Assembly (NCBI GenBank): GCA_032717465.1
Contig: CM064666.1
Coordinates: 6,555,028 to 6,619,027, forward strand
Source of the DNA: Coenobita brevimanus
Taxonomy: Eukaryota > Arthropoda > Malacostraca > Decapoda > Coenobitidae
Length of the DNA stretch: 64,000 bases
Reading direction: 5' to 3'
Below are positions 1 through 11,007 of this stretch, one piece after another (the stretch's first letter is position 1; the number at the start of each line of letters is the position of its first letter). Under the pieces are notes generated by a model, which was not told where the DNA came from, ran no database searches, and was given only the letters and a program-made list of their open reading frames with translations. Both the position numbers and the translations under genes were made by a program.

Positions 1-1990
1 GCAAAGATTTTGCCAAAGTACTGAGGGGCAGATGACCAGGGGTCTTAAAGGTAGGTGAGAAGATCGTCAGTTAAGTGTCCCTGGAGGAACCCAAACTCAC
101 AGTCAGAAAGCATGTTGTGATAGGAAAGATGCATTAAAATTGTTTGTTAAGACCTTACTCAAAAAGTTTTGAAACACAAGATGTTAGAGCAATTGGGCGA
201 TAGTTAGAGGGATGGGAATGATCACCCTTCTTTGGGACAGGCTGAATGATACCAAACTTTCAGCAAGAAGAAAAGGCACAAGTTGACAAAGGCAAAAGAG
301 GTTACAAAGGCAGCATGAAAGCACAGTGTCTTAAGGTCAACAGGAGGGACTCCATTAGGCCCATATGCCTTCTTAGTATTGAGGCCAGTGATGGCAGACA
401 ATACATTAGGTGAAGAAATTTTAATGTCAGCCTTGAGGAAGTCAGAGGGGGGAAGTGATGGAGGACCAGTGCTAAAATCATCTAAGGTGTATTTGGAGGA
501 GAAAGTCTGAGAGAAGATTTCTGTTTTATCAGTAGATGAAATAGCTCCAGAGCCATCAAAGTAGAAAAGAGGAAGGAAGGATGATGAGGTAAAGTTGTTA
601 GAAATGTTTTTGACAAGGTGCCAGAAGGAACGAAGATAATTTGAGTTGGAGAGCTCAGGGCACTTAGTACGAAAGACATTATTTTTAGTTAAGTGAAGAA
701 CAGACTTAGTACGATTCTGGCCATAAATATAAAAGAGAAGAGATTCAGGGGTGGGTTGGCTCCGGTACCTTTTGTAGGCCTTCTCCTTGTTGTGGAAATC
801 ATTAAAACAAGTATGATTAAGCTATTTTTTTTTTTTTTTTTGCATTAGTCATAGGATATAAGAAAGGAATGTATGCTTCCATGACCGAGAGCATAGCCTT
901 TATAGTGCGCCAGGCTCACTCAGATGGCTCTCGGCCATGGAAACAATAATCATTCCGGGAATATTCAAAGAACTGCCTGAAAGCCTCCCAGGAAGCAGCT
1001 CCAAAAGTACCACAACTGATGCTTCATGGTAGGGTCTACAGGCCTTGCTGGAGTGATAGGACAGGTTAAGGTAAAGAGGAGCCCAAGTCAGAACAAGGAT
1101 TAATAGCATAAGCAGAAATAGTTGTAAGGGAGAGGTCAAGTATATTGGAATTCTCTCCACAGTAGTCAAGGATATGGGTAGGGCACTGAACATGCTGCTG
1201 TACAGTAGGCAATTAAAGATAGAAAAGGTGTAGTCTTGTCAACCAGGTAGATCAGTGAAAGGAGAAGAGATCCAAAGCTTGTGTTGAACATTGAAATCCC
1301 CGAGAACAGTGATTTCAATGAAAGTAGGAATTAATAGGATGTTTCATCTTAGAAGTAAGGTAGTCGAATAATCTTTCACTGTAGAATTAGGGGATAAGTA
1401 AACAACACAGATATGTTTAGACAAAGAATGACAGGATAGCCGAAGCCAGAGAGTTCAGAATTCAGAAGATTCAAGTTCATGAACACGAGAACAAGGTAGG
1501 TTGTTGCATACATATACACAATAGCCACCTTTGGCTTTGAAGTAAGTATAGAAAAAGTAAGAAGATACAGCTTTGAAAGTATAGAAAAAGTAGGAGGATA
1601 CAGAGAAGCGTTTGCTATTTTGCCTCAGACAGTTGAGTCTCAGTGACGAAGAGTAGGGGAGGATTAGAGAAGAAGAGGTGGTGCTCAACTGAAAGTTTAG
1701 AGGAAAGTCCACCAATGCTGCAGAAATGAAGAAGTGAGTCAGTCAGTGGTTCCATGCATCTCACTTGGTCGTCACTGGGAGAAGAACAAATGGTGGGGCT
1801 TTTATGATCCCGTACTCTATGGACCCTGAGGCTTCGTGTTGTGGTATCATTTTTAAGAAAATGTTTATTAGAAAGTTTGGTGTGTAATGTGCATGTAGTT
1901 TGGTGTCGACAGTTAGTGGAACGTGTTTTGGGGAGCGTGCTGGCCTACTCTCAGTGTTACTGAAGCATAGAAAAAGTACAGAAAAGGGGC
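1..1990 (-). pseudogene. Jockey/I-like LINE, 5' half (endonuclease plus start of RT), degenerate
   Basis: Read on the minus strand, this is the upstream half of a non-LTR retrotransposon ORF2. An apurinic-type endonuclease signature (GDFNVQHKLW) is encoded near 1311-1261. The reading then continues through frameshifts towards an RT motif of the type NYRPIAL near 270-180, and the element runs off the left edge of the window. Stops and frameshifts are frequent and a T-run lies at 825-841, so no intact protein remains. A second copy of the same family sits at 40144-41600; the two share recognisable stretches, for example 840-960 against 41210-41310. The product of the intact family nicks target DNA and reverse-transcribes its own RNA. 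The jockey/I clade assignment is by motif impression only. The 5' boundary near 1990 is approximate. Confidence 0.7.
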
Positions 1991-2039
1991 TAGTCCCGAG
2001 GACTGATGGATAGGGAGCTCCATTTTTTGAAACGTTGAT

Positions 2040-2860
2040 AATTAATCAGCTGCGTCGAATTATCGTCTTATAAGTCTAACATCAACAGTGGAAAAAACGG
2101 TAAATATTTTAGCATATAAAATTATGAAAGATTTGGAGACTTAATCTCATAAATGAACGTCAGCACAGATTCATGCAAGGACGATCCAACCTCACAAACA
2201 TGTTATCATTCTTCTCAGAGGTCTGTGAGGCGGTAAATAACGATAAAGCTTTCAATATTATTTATCTGGCCTTTAGTAAAGCTTTAAAGCTTTTGATAGG
2301 GTCCCAAACGAAAGGTGAGGTAGGAAGGTTCGAGCACATGGTATAGACGGTGTTATCTTAAAATGGACATAATCCTGACTGAAGAGATGAGAGCAGAACT
2401 AAGGTTGGGGTCCCTTATTATTTATAATATATATAAATAATCTATATTTAGGAATCACTGGCATTATCAGTAAATTTCCCGGTGACACAAAAATTGGGTG
2501 TATAATTAACTCACCTAAGGTCTGTCTTAATCTACAGAAGAATTCAATATACTTTACAAATGGTCTCAAGAGTGGCAAATGGAATATAATGTGGAAAAAT
2601 GTAAAGTGCTTAACAAGGGGATAACAATCAGATGCTAAATATAACCTACATAATAAAGATATTCTTATATCGGAATGTGAGAGAGATCTAGGAGTCATGG
2701 TTAGTAATTATCTCAAACCAAGGCAGCGGTGTATTAATACGAGAAATAAAGCAAAAAGCGTCCTGGGATTTATATCCCGATGCGTGAACAGGAGGACATC
2801 CAAAGTACCGGTAATATTGCAACTTTATCCAGCATTATCCTATAGATATTTTCAATTTCC
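2040..2860 (+). pseudogene. CR1-like LINE RT fragment, 5'-truncated
   Basis: Three-frame reading gives RT pieces in the correct order: NYRLISLTS near 2060, AFDRVP near 2290, a damaged palm region near 2400-2480, and the thumb motif ECERDLGVMVSN at about 2670-2710, followed by NKAKSVLGFI. The same order and wording occur in the longer element at 20.4-25.0 kb, so this is a truncated copy of that family. Several stops and frameshifts are present and there is no endonuclease part. The right boundary near 2860 is where the resemblance fades. Confidence 0.75.
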
Positions 2861-3007
2861 TTATCAGTGGCCGCTAATGTTTGTTCATATAATTATATTT
2901 ACTCTGCTCATCAGGATAAAGTCCAATTTTCAGTTATTTTATCTGTTCCTAAGAGCTCTTTGTATTTGCAGCCCTGAATATTCATGGATTTGGAAAATTA
3001 AAATACC

Positions 3008-3934
3008 TACAGTGGAGTCTCTTTTACCTGAAAATCATGGGACTTTCAAAGTTTCGTTTAATCGATTTTTTCGGATAAAAGATAATGTAAAATTATGTAG
3101 GATACAAGGGAGCAGTATTGTACTCACCTATCACTCATTTCTGGCAACGTCTAGCCCACCACCACCACCACCAGCACCCTAGAAGCCACTCAATCATCAC
3201 CAAAACACTTAATACACTGTAGTAACTACATATGTGACTGCATTTTTGTATCTGTAATAGGAACTGTCAACTTAAATAACTCTTCACTCAAATAAACTTG
3301 AGTAAACCTTCACCAAAACAATTACATAATTCTCTGTAAGCAATTCGAACAAGTAAAGTCTTAAACCTAATTGTTTTTTCATATTTTCTGTTTCCTTATT
3401 CCATCATTTCCACATCATCCACATCATCTCCCACATTATCCAAATCTTGCGAGGTGGTGGATGGGGGCTGGCGCAAACAACGTTCGCTCTAGAGACTAGC
3501 GGAGCAACCGTAACCTAACACTATAGTAGCGGCGCACGACTCTGAGGTTGTCATTATCGTACCCTGGCAACCTACCATTCAAAAGTGCATCCGATTTCGT
3601 ATCATATTTTTCACGAATCATATTATTATGCACGAACATATTATACACGAATATTATTATACACAAACATACAGTATTATACACGAATCACATGCATCTC
3701 ATGTTATACACGGAATCAGACGCACTTTTGAATGATAGGTTGCCAGGGCACGATAATAACAACCTCAGAGTCGCGCGCCGCGACTATAGTGGCGCGAAAC
3801 AAGCCCTCCATGTGTGAATTTTTGAGTAGAGTTCAGATTTTTGTGGTTAATCGATATAAGAACGTTTCAGCAAAACTTACGGTTAATGGCATATTATGGT
3901 TAAAGGATTTTCGGTTAAAAGAGACTCCACTTTA
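3008..3934. mobile_element. Mariner-type MITE (TA target), about 0.92 kb
   Basis: The left end starts TA then CAGTGGAGTCTCTTTTAC (from 3010). The right end (to about 3932) carries its inverted complement, AAAAGAGACTCCACT, followed by TTA. The terminal inverted repeats agree over about 25 bases including GAAAATC/GATTTTC. A CAGT-type terminus flanked by TA is usual for the Tc1/mariner/pogo superfamily. No transposase reading is visible inside, so it is non-autonomous. A second palindromic element is nested at 3519-3790. The outermost right base deviates from the perfect complement, which suggests age. Confidence 0.6.
3519..3790. mobile_element. Palindromic (foldback) element nested in the MITE
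   Basis: Two arms of about 85 bases face each other: 3519-3605 and the complement at 3703-3790. They share CACTATAGT, GCGGCGC, GACTCTGAGGTTGT, CCCTGGCAACCTA and CATTCAAAAGTGC with only a handful of differences by eye. The spacer is an AT-rich stretch with short repeats of the type ATTATACACGAA. RNA or single-stranded DNA from this block would form a long hairpin. I see no coding potential and no clear target-site duplication. Confidence 0.65.
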
Positions 3935-5175
3935 TAATATTGTGGCCAAATTAAAGTACCAGCAAAGCCTTCATAGATAAATCTTATAATCAAGCAAAGT
4001 AAACTTATTAATTTACAACCATCCATTACCTTTTCATGACAAAAAGAATCTAATTTTACCATACAATGAGATACTTTCCAGAGTTCCTCATCTGATGAAA
4101 AGGTGGAATGTAAATGTACTGTTCAATAATTCATGTCCTGTGAAATAGAAGCTGACCAAGAACACATCTGATATTTTAAGTGGCTGCATTTGCAAAATAC
4201 CATGCAAAGAGTGCAATAATTTTTCTGTGGGCTAGACAAGAAAAGAACTTGATGCCCATATCAAGTAACATAAATTCAGTGTTAGGACAGGACAAACATA
4301 CAGTACCTTATTTGAACACATGAGAGACGTGAGTCACTGTACAGACTGGGATAATTCCTCCTCGTCCGTGTCTTGGAAATCTTCTAATAATAGGAACATC
4401 ACTGAATCCAGGGTCATCAACAACAGTCTCTTAATATGAACCTGAGCAGTGGGATGTACAAGTTAGGTAACTTCAACACAGAGAAAATATGTAGCCTAGT
4501 TAAGATCACTTAATTTGATGTATCTCATTTGTGGGTGTTTTTCCTCGCCTCATAATTTATCTAACACAAGTACATGACGGGATTGGTGTATAAGTATTTA
4601 TGCATATGTTATTCTGTATGTACAGACTGTGTTTACGAGCGAAGGTGAAGCCCTCGCGAGTGTCTTGTTAAGTAGTGGAATTTTCTCACATATGAGCGGC
4701 CCAACCTGGCCTGGCCCAAACCAACATGGCCTTACCCGCCCCGACTGTAACGCTTTGAGAAGCTTATTTCCCAGCAAGGCCAATCAAAGCGTGGTTTGCA
4801 CCATATGATAGCCCCGTTCTTTATTATTTGTTTTTGACAGTTTTCATTACACCCTGGCGGTGTACGTGGCATGTGACACGTGCCAAGTGCAGCATGTTGA
4901 ATATCTTCAAATGAGGGCCACAGCCCTAACAGTTTGTCATAAAGGCATGAAACTTGCTAGCAGATAGCCATCAATATTCTCTGGGCATCCTTGGGGTGTA
5001 AGGGGACATTTCAGTGCTTTCGGATTAAAATGGTTTCGCTCTTACCTCACAGACGAAGGCGTTTTTGTGTTTATACTGTAAGTATATTTGTGAATATTTT
5101 TATGTGCACTTACACTTACTTATATATCTATGGTTTTATATGAGTTAATGTAGGAATGTACAGTGTGTAGTTGCA

Positions 5176-5177
<2 letters not shown>
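3935..5177. other. No gene recognised
   Basis: Non-coding sequence with only short, low-quality open frames. No transposon termini or tRNA-like boxes stood out. Confidence 0.5.

Positions 5178-5234
<57 letters not shown>
5178..5234. repeat. (AT)n microsatellite
   Basis: Uninterrupted AT dinucleotides. The tract sits just before the LINE tail at 5236. Confidence 0.95.
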
Positions 5235-5235
<1 letters not shown>

Positions 5236-5236
<1 letters not shown>

Positions 5237-5440
5237 GAGTGTATGTGAGGGACGTGGAGGGGGAGAGAGGGAGGAGGAGGCCAAGGATGAGATGGAGGGA
5301 TGGAGTGGAGAGGTATATGAGGGAGGAGGGTGTTAGCTGGGAGCAGAGGAGTGAAATGGCGGGGGACAGAGCGACGTGGAGGCGATTTGTTGGTGGCCAC
5401 CCCATATGGGATTAAGGCGTATGGCTATAAATATATTTAC
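5236..5440 (+). mobile_element. RTE-like LINE, 3' end only
   Basis: This 200-bp block matches by eye the last 200 bp of the longer copies at 26.9-28.5 kb, 45.8-48.9 kb and (inverted) 59.9-60.7 kb. It encodes the ORF2 C-terminus (gly/arg-rich stretch, then WRRFVGGHP and a stop) and ends GGCCACCCCATATGGGATTA, the 3' terminus seen in the other copies. Strong 5' truncation is normal for this class. Confidence 0.75.
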
Positions 5441-5441
5441 A

Positions 5442-5492
<51 letters not shown>

Positions 5493-5493
5493 T
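5441..5493. repeat. (TA)n microsatellite, left part of an interrupted tract
   Basis: TA repeats run up to the 5' LTR boundary at 5494. The tract resumes at 11798 after the LTR element, so the element inserted into it. Bases ATAT (5490-5493) match ATAT at 11798-11801. Confidence 0.9.
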
Positions 5494-6282
5494 TGTTACA
5501 TAGCCTATGATTTCATCATCCTTTGTGTAATTTTAACGCACAGTTGCTGCATGTTTGATCACGAGCGTGTTCTGCCTCAGTCCCCCCCTTCTACCGTTAT
5601 AGTAGAGTAAGTCGACATCTCTGTTATACTTTGCGGGATTGTCATCTCTTTGTCCCCATGGCTTCATTTGCGCGTCCTCATTACAAGTTGTATCAAGCTC
5701 TCCTGGCCCCTATATAATGAGCTCAGTCTCTGCATCATTGCCACTTAGATCTGCTCCTCATTTTGTTCACATCTCTGTCCTCCCCTGTACAGATATTATT
5801 ATTGTGAGTGCTCAAGAAGTCTCCAACCATCTAGCAGCTGTGTGTAATTTGAGTATAACTGTTGTTGCATTTTTCTTGTACTGTATAGCATAAGTTTAAT
5901 TTGTAGGCTTAGTGAAGTTTTTGTAATTCATGTATGGATCTTTATGTCAGTCATTTTTGATAATAGTTTGTATCTGTAATTATTTATCTGGCATTCACTG
6001 AGTATTATCTGGTATCTCATTTCATCAGGGCTGACTTAGATAAATTTACTCTTGCTAATTTCGTGTTAATAGAGGCTATTGCAGTTAACCATATATTTAA
6101 CCTGTTTATTTGCCATTACATTATCCTTATGAGTCCTGAATGTTTTGTTGTTAATTTAAGCATTAAACTTTAACTTATAATTTTACCTAACTCTTTTGTT
6201 TTGAACCTGGAACTTTACGGGACAGTAGTGACTCTTCGTATTCTCACTTAAAGTGTACATTATCTTTCTCTGTTCCGTAACA
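5494..6282 (+). repeat. 5' LTR (789 bp)
   Basis: Begins TGTTACA and ends CCGTAACA, giving the terminal inverted pair TGTTAC/GTAACA. It matches 11008-11797 almost perfectly. A TATATAA box-like motif occurs near 5711-5717 and an AATTTAAGCATTAAAC stretch near the end, possible promoter and polyadenylation regions (inference). Confidence 0.95.
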
Positions 6283-6288
6283 TAAATT

Positions 6289-6306
6289 TGGCGACCTCGC
6301 CAGGAT
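6289..6306 (+). promoter_or_regulatory. Primer-binding site
   Basis: Six bases after the LTR a TGGCGACC... stretch begins, the form expected for pairing with the CCA-ending 3' end of a tRNA primer. The primer tRNA species was not determined; TGGCGACC is often read as an Arg-type primer site, which I cannot verify here. Confidence 0.7.
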
Positions 6307-6405
6307 ATTCAGGATATTATCATAAGGATATTGTTTGATATTTTGTGACTGTGATATATTCATGATGGCTACTATTTCTACACTTGATGAAGCCAAAGAT
6401 TTTTT

Positions 6406-9400
6406 TTGTCAAATGTGCAAACAGTGTGTGATATAGAAAACAGAACAAAGAATGAACTTAAGCTTGTTGCTCAACAATTGGGAATTGCAGTTCACTCTCA
6501 TCATTCTAAAGATCAAATTGTTGGCATGATTAATAAAAGCTTGTTTAATGTAACTCCTCCAAATGAGCAAACGCAGATTGAATTAGCTAAGTTACAGCTA
6601 GCCCTGCAGGAGGCTCGTGTGAAGGAAGCTGAATTTCAAGCACGTGCTAAGGAGGCTGATGTTAAGGAGGCTGAGTTTCACGCACAAGTTGAACTTGCTA
6701 GGATTCAGGCAGACCATGAGTATCGCATGAAACAAGGTGGAACTGGATCATCTAGCTCTGATGATTTTGATGTGGCTAAAAATGTTAAACTTGTCCCTCC
6801 TTTTAATGAATCTGATTTAACAAAGTATTTTCAGTTGTTTGAGAGGGTAGCTACAGGTTTTAATTGGCCTAAGGAGTATTGGCCAGTACTCCTTCAAACT
6901 GTTCTCACCGGTAAAGCTCAAGTAACTTATGCATCTTTGCCTCAGGATCAATGTGATAATTATGATGTAGTTAAGAGCTTGATTCTTAAGGCCTATGAGC
7001 TTGTTCCTGAAGCCTATAGAGTAAAATTTTGGACAACTTACAAGCAAGATAAGCAATCCCATGTTGAGTATGCAAAAATAAAAGAAGATTTGTTGGAGCA
7101 GTGGTTAAATTCTAAGAATGTGGATTCTGATTTTGACAAATTTAAGCAGATGATTTTGCTGGAGGACTTCAAAAGGTGTATTTATAAAGATGTAAGCCTA
7201 TATCTTGATGAGAAAAGAATAGATAATTTGTCTGATGCTGCAGTTTTAGCTGATGAGTATGTTCTCACTCACAAGAGATATTCTAGAGAAAAAGGGAAAG
7301 CTGAGAGTAAGTACGTTGCCTCTACTCAGAGTACAGGTAACAGGAAAGAGAATAAAGATGATGTTTCTCAGGAAGTAAATACCAGCTTCACCTCTAGATT
7401 TCAGAAAAGTAAATGTACTTATTGTAGTAAGCTTGGTCATACTACGGAGAGATGTTTCAGGAGACAGCGTGATGTGAACAAAAAGGAGTCTTTAAATATT
7501 CAGTCAATTGGTCTAGTGTCCACTCTTGAGAGTTCCCAGAATTCTTTAACTGAGTTAACTGAACCTGCTTTGAGGGGTAACTTAAATTCTCATGATGGAG
7601 CTCCTCTTTTGAGCAGTAACGTGGGTGACACTCTCAAGAGTTCATGTGCTAATTTCCTGTCTGATGGTTTTGTCAGTCCTCTGGACAGTAATGACAGGAA
7701 ATCAGTTAAAATATATCGTGATACAGGTGCTTGCCAATCCCTTATGCTGACCAGTGTTCTAGGCTCTAATGTTAATTCCTCTGATGAAACTGTAATCTTA
7801 CAAGGTGTAGGGAATAGTTGCTTCTCTGTTCCTCTGTGCAGAGTGAATTTAGAGTCTGGTTTTGTTAATGGTTCTGTTATGGTTGGGTTGGTTGAGACAC
7901 TCCCAATGTCAGGTGTAACTTTCTTACTTGGAAATGATATTGGTGGAAGTCAAGTGTGTCCAGCTCCTCAGTTGTCTAGTGAGCCAGTGGCTGCGTCCCA
8001 GGATTGTGATGTCCCTGATGTGTTCCCTGCATGTGCTGTCACTAGGGCTAAGTCTAAAGTTACTGGTGATTTAGAGGATAATGATGATGATGATGATGTT
8101 ATCCTAGCTGACACTTTTCTTGCTAATTTGGACCACTCACCAGATGAGGCAGTACCCCGTAGTGTTGATAATTTGTCTCGTCAAGAGTTGGTTGAGTTGC
8201 AGGTTGCTGACTCTGAGTTGAAAGGTCTAGCTAACTCTGCTTGCAGTGAGGAAGAGTCAGCTGGTGCTTCTACTTGTTATTATGTAAAGTCAGGAGTACT
8301 TATGAGGAAGTGGAGACCCCCAACAGCATCAGCCGACTGTGAATGGGAGGTTGTACATCAAGTTGTCATCCCTCGTGTTTGTAGGCAGGATATCATTAGA
8401 GTGGCTCATGATTCCAGTTTGGCAGGACACCTTGGAGTGAGGAAGACTGTGGCACGCATTTTGAAACACTTCTACTGGCCAGGTATCTTCAGGGATGTTT
8501 CCTGGTATTGTAAGTCTTGTCACACCTGTCAAGTTGTAGGGAAGTGTAATCAGACTGAAAAGGTTGCACCTCTAGTTCCCATTCCTCCTTTTGAGGTGCC
8601 TTTCACCCGTGTGTTGGTGGATATTGTGGGCCCTCTTCCTAAGACTTCTTCAGGATTTTCTTATGTGTTGACCCTGATTGATATGGCTACTCGTTATCCT
8701 GAAGCCATTCCACTTAGAAACATCTCAGCAAAGAACGTGGTTAAGGAAATGCTAGGGTTCTTCACAAAGTTTGGTCTGCCCAAGGAGGTACAGTCAGACC
8801 GAGGAAGTAATTTCATGTCAAATGTTTTCAAGCAGTCTCTGAAAGAGTTGGGCATCACCCAGATCACGTCTTCAGCTTACCATCCCCAGACCCAAAGAGC
8901 GTTGGAGAGATATCATCAAACACTCAAATCGATGCTCAAGAAATACTGTTTGGAACATCAGAAAGACTGGGATAAAGGTTTTCCATTCGTTGTGTTTGCT
9001 GCAAGAGAATCTCCAAATGAATCACTGGGCTTCTCACCTTTTGAACTACTGTTTGGCCATGAAGTAAGAGGACCCCTTAAGCTACTCAAGGAATGCTGGC
9101 TGTCGGAGGAAGATGACGTCAACCTGCTGGAGTATGTGATGAAGTTCAAAGAACGGCTGTCCACTGCTTTACAGCTGGCGAGAGAGAATTTAGGAGCTGC
9201 TCAGGAGAAGATGAAGACTTGGTATGACAAGAAGTCCAGGTTACGCCACTTTCAGCCAGGAGATCAGGTTTTGATTCTGCTACCAGTTCATGGGCAACCT
9301 CTTCAAGCCAAGTTTAGTGGCCCTTATTTCGTGGAGAAGAAACTCAGTGATGTCAACTATGTCATCGCCACACCAGATCGTAGAAAGAGCAAGCAACTAT

Positions 9401-10947
9401 GTCACATCAACATGCTAAAGTTATATCACAGGCGGGACGAAAATAATCCAGTCTGCACTGTAGCTGTTCCACCCGAGTTTGCAAGTGAAGCTCTCCCATG
9501 CAGTATGAGCCTGAGTGATAGTTTGGGGAAGAATCCTGATATCATGAATGATCTCCAGACTAAGCTTTCTCATCTACCACCCAAGGAAAGGCAGGAGTTT
9601 TCGGCATTACTGCAGGAGTACCCGCAAGTGTTCCGTGCCACTCCAGGAAGAACCACTGTGTTGATGCATGATGTCGATGTTGGAGACGCAAAGCCAATTA
9701 AATTGCCTCCTTACTGTGTGAACCCAGTGAAAGTTCCTCTCATCCAGAAGGAGCTTGGCTACCTGTTGGACCACAAGATGATTGAGCCCTGTCAGAGCGA
9801 GTGGAGTTCTCCTGTCACTCTAGTCCCTAAGCCAGGTGGGTCACAGAGGCTTTGCATCGACTACAGACGTGTTAATCAGATAACCAAAACAGACACTTAC
9901 CCTCTCCCTCGTGTGGAAGATTGCATAGACAAGATCGGAAAGGCTAGGTACATAAGTAAGTTTGATTTGTTAAAGGGATACTGGCAAGTACCTATGACTG
10001 AACGTGCTAGGGAGATCTCATGTTTTGTAACACTAGGAAAGGCTTTTGCATGTTCTGTAATGCCGTATGGTATGAAGAATGCACCAGCCACATTTCAGAA
10101 GCTCATGAATGTTGTAACAGAGGGTTTGGCAGGGTGTGTTGTTTATATTGATGATGTATTAATCTTCAGTGACAACTGGAAAGATCACCTATGCCATGTC
10201 AGTAAATTTCTTGACCGTTTAGTTCATGCTAATCTTGTAGCTAATTTATCAAAGTGTGAGTTTGGTCAAGCTAAAGTTCAGTACCTTGGGTATGTAATTG
10301 GTGATGGACATGTTGCACCACCAGGAGCTAAGGTTCAGGTTATAAGTGATCTTCCCAGACCTAAAAGTAGGAAAGAGCTACAAAGATTTTTGGGAATGGT
10401 AGGTTATTACAGGAGATTTGTTCTTAACTTTTCTATTCTTGTATCACCACTTACAGACCTACTGAAAAAGGGAGTTGAATTTGTCTGGACCGATAACTGT
10501 GAATCCTCTTTCAACAAACTTAAAGCTATTCTATTAAGTCAGCCGGTGCTCGCTACTCCAAATTTTGCTAAGCCTTTTAAGATGGCTGTTGATGCAAGTG
10601 ATACAGGAGCTGGGGCTGTTTTGCTGCAAGAGGATGATCAGGGTATTGAACATCCTGTATCTTATTACAGTAAGAAGTTCACTCCACCTCAAAAGAACTA
10701 CTCAACTATTGAGAAAGAGCTTTTGGCCTTGATTTTGGGTTTACAGCATTTTTCATTTTATTTGTGTTCTGGTTTTGACCCCATAGTCATTTATACCGAT
10801 CATAACCCACTGAAATTCCTTAGTAAGTTTAAAGATAAAAATCAGAGATTGGCAAGATGGAGTCTACTTCTTCAGGAGTATTCATTAGACATACAACATG
10901 TCAAGGGGAAAGAAAATGTTATTGCAGATTGCTTATCTAGACTTTAG
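6406..10947 (+). CDS. Gag-Pol polyprotein (PR-IN-RT-RH order)
   Basis: A 1513-codon frame without internal stops. Residues about 10-45 resemble a SAP-like helix pair; 55-110 form a charged coiled coil; about 336-349 is a CX2CX4HX4C zinc knuckle; an aspartic protease has DTG near 439 and LLGNDIGG near 510. Integrase follows: an HHCC zinc domain (about 666-709), a catalytic core with D near 739 and D near 798, then exactly 35 residues to the E of RALERYHQ, and a GPY/F module near 970-985. RT starts near 1110 and its YIDD lies at 1247-1250. RNase H (VDASDTGAGA, then TDHNPL) ends the protein. The listed start codon is TTG. An ATG at 6365 is in another frame, separated by a run of eight T at 6400-6407; the first in-frame ATG is at 6526. 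Translation may therefore depend on that T-run, or the run may be miscounted. The product would package RNA, copy it and integrate the cDNA. Confidence 0.93.
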   Translation: MSNVQTVCDIENRTKNELKLVAQQLGIAVHSHHSKDQIVGMINKSLFNVTPPNEQTQIELAKLQLALQEARVKEAEFQARAKEADVKEAEFHAQVELARIQADHEYRMKQGGTGSSSSDDFDVAKNVKLVPPFNESDLTKYFQLFERVATGFNWPKEYWPVLLQTVLTGKAQVTYASLPQDQCDNYDVVKSLILKAYELVPEAYRVKFWTTYKQDKQSHVEYAKIKEDLLEQWLNSKNVDSDFDKFKQMILLEDFKRCIYKDVSLYLDEKRIDNLSDAAVLADEYVLTHKRYSREKGKAESKYVASTQSTGNRKENKDDVSQEVNTSFTSRFQKSKCTYCSKLGHTTERCFRRQRDVNKKESLNIQSIGLVSTLESSQNSLTELTEPALRGNLNSHDGAPLLSSNVGDTLKSSCANFLSDGFVSPLDSNDRKSVKIYRDTGACQSLMLTSVLGSNVNSSDETVILQGVGNSCFSVPLCRVNLESGFVNGSVMVGLVETLPMSGVTFLLGNDIGGSQVCPAPQLSSEPVAASQDCDVPDVFPACAVTRAKSKVTGDLEDNDDDDDVILADTFLANLDHSPDEAVPRSVDNLSRQELVELQVADSELKGLANSACSEEESAGASTCYYVKSGVLMRKWRPPTASADCEWEVVHQVVIPRVCRQDIIRVAHDSSLAGHLGVRKTVARILKHFYWPGIFRDVSWYCKSCHTCQVVGKCNQTEKVAPLVPIPPFEVPFTRVLVDIVGPLPKTSSGFSYVLTLIDMATRYPEAIPLRNISAKNVVKEMLGFFTKFGLPKEVQSDRGSNFMSNVFKQSLKELGITQITSSAYHPQTQRALERYHQTLKSMLKKYCLEHQKDWDKGFPFVVFAARESPNESLGFSPFELLFGHEVRGPLKLLKECWLSEEDDVNLLEYVMKFKERLSTALQLARENLGAAQEKMKTWYDKKSRLRHFQPGDQVLILLPVHGQPLQAKFSGPYFVEKKLSDVNYVIATPDRRKSKQLCHINMLKLYHRRDENNPVCTVAVPPEFASEALPCSMSLSDSLGKNPDIMNDLQTKLSHLPPKERQEFSALLQEYPQVFRATPGRTTVLMHDVDVGDAKPIKLPPYCVNPVKVPLIQKELGYLLDHKMIEPCQSEWSSPVTLVPKPGGSQRLCIDYRRVNQITKTDTYPLPRVEDCIDKIGKARYISKFDLLKGYWQVPMTERAREISCFVTLGKAFACSVMPYGMKNAPATFQKLMNVVTEGLAGCVVYIDDVLIFSDNWKDHLCHVSKFLDRLVHANLVANLSKCEFGQAKVQYLGYVIGDGHVAPPGAKVQVISDLPRPKSRKELQRFLGMVGYYRRFVLNFSILVSPLTDLLKKGVEFVWTDNCESSFNKLKAILLSQPVLATPNFAKPFKMAVDASDTGAGAVLLQEDDQGIEHPVSYYSKKFTPPQKNYSTIEKELLALILGLQHFSFYLCSGFDPIVIYTDHNPLKFLSKFKDKNQRLARWSLLLQEYSLDIQHVKGKENVIADCLSRL

Positions 10948-11000
10948 ACAGATTGTTTAGAGTAATAAGAAATTTCCTTTGTAAATTTCTTTTTCTTTGT

Positions 11001-11007
11001 GGGGAGG
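11001..11007 (+). promoter_or_regulatory. Polypurine tract
   Basis: GGGGAGG lies directly against the 3' LTR, the position where plus-strand DNA synthesis is primed. It is preceded by a T-rich stretch. Confidence 0.75.

Noticed and set aside
5128..5405. Overlapping minus-strand frames with a YIYIYI tail
   Set aside because: Antisense of a LINE 3' end joined to an AT microsatellite.
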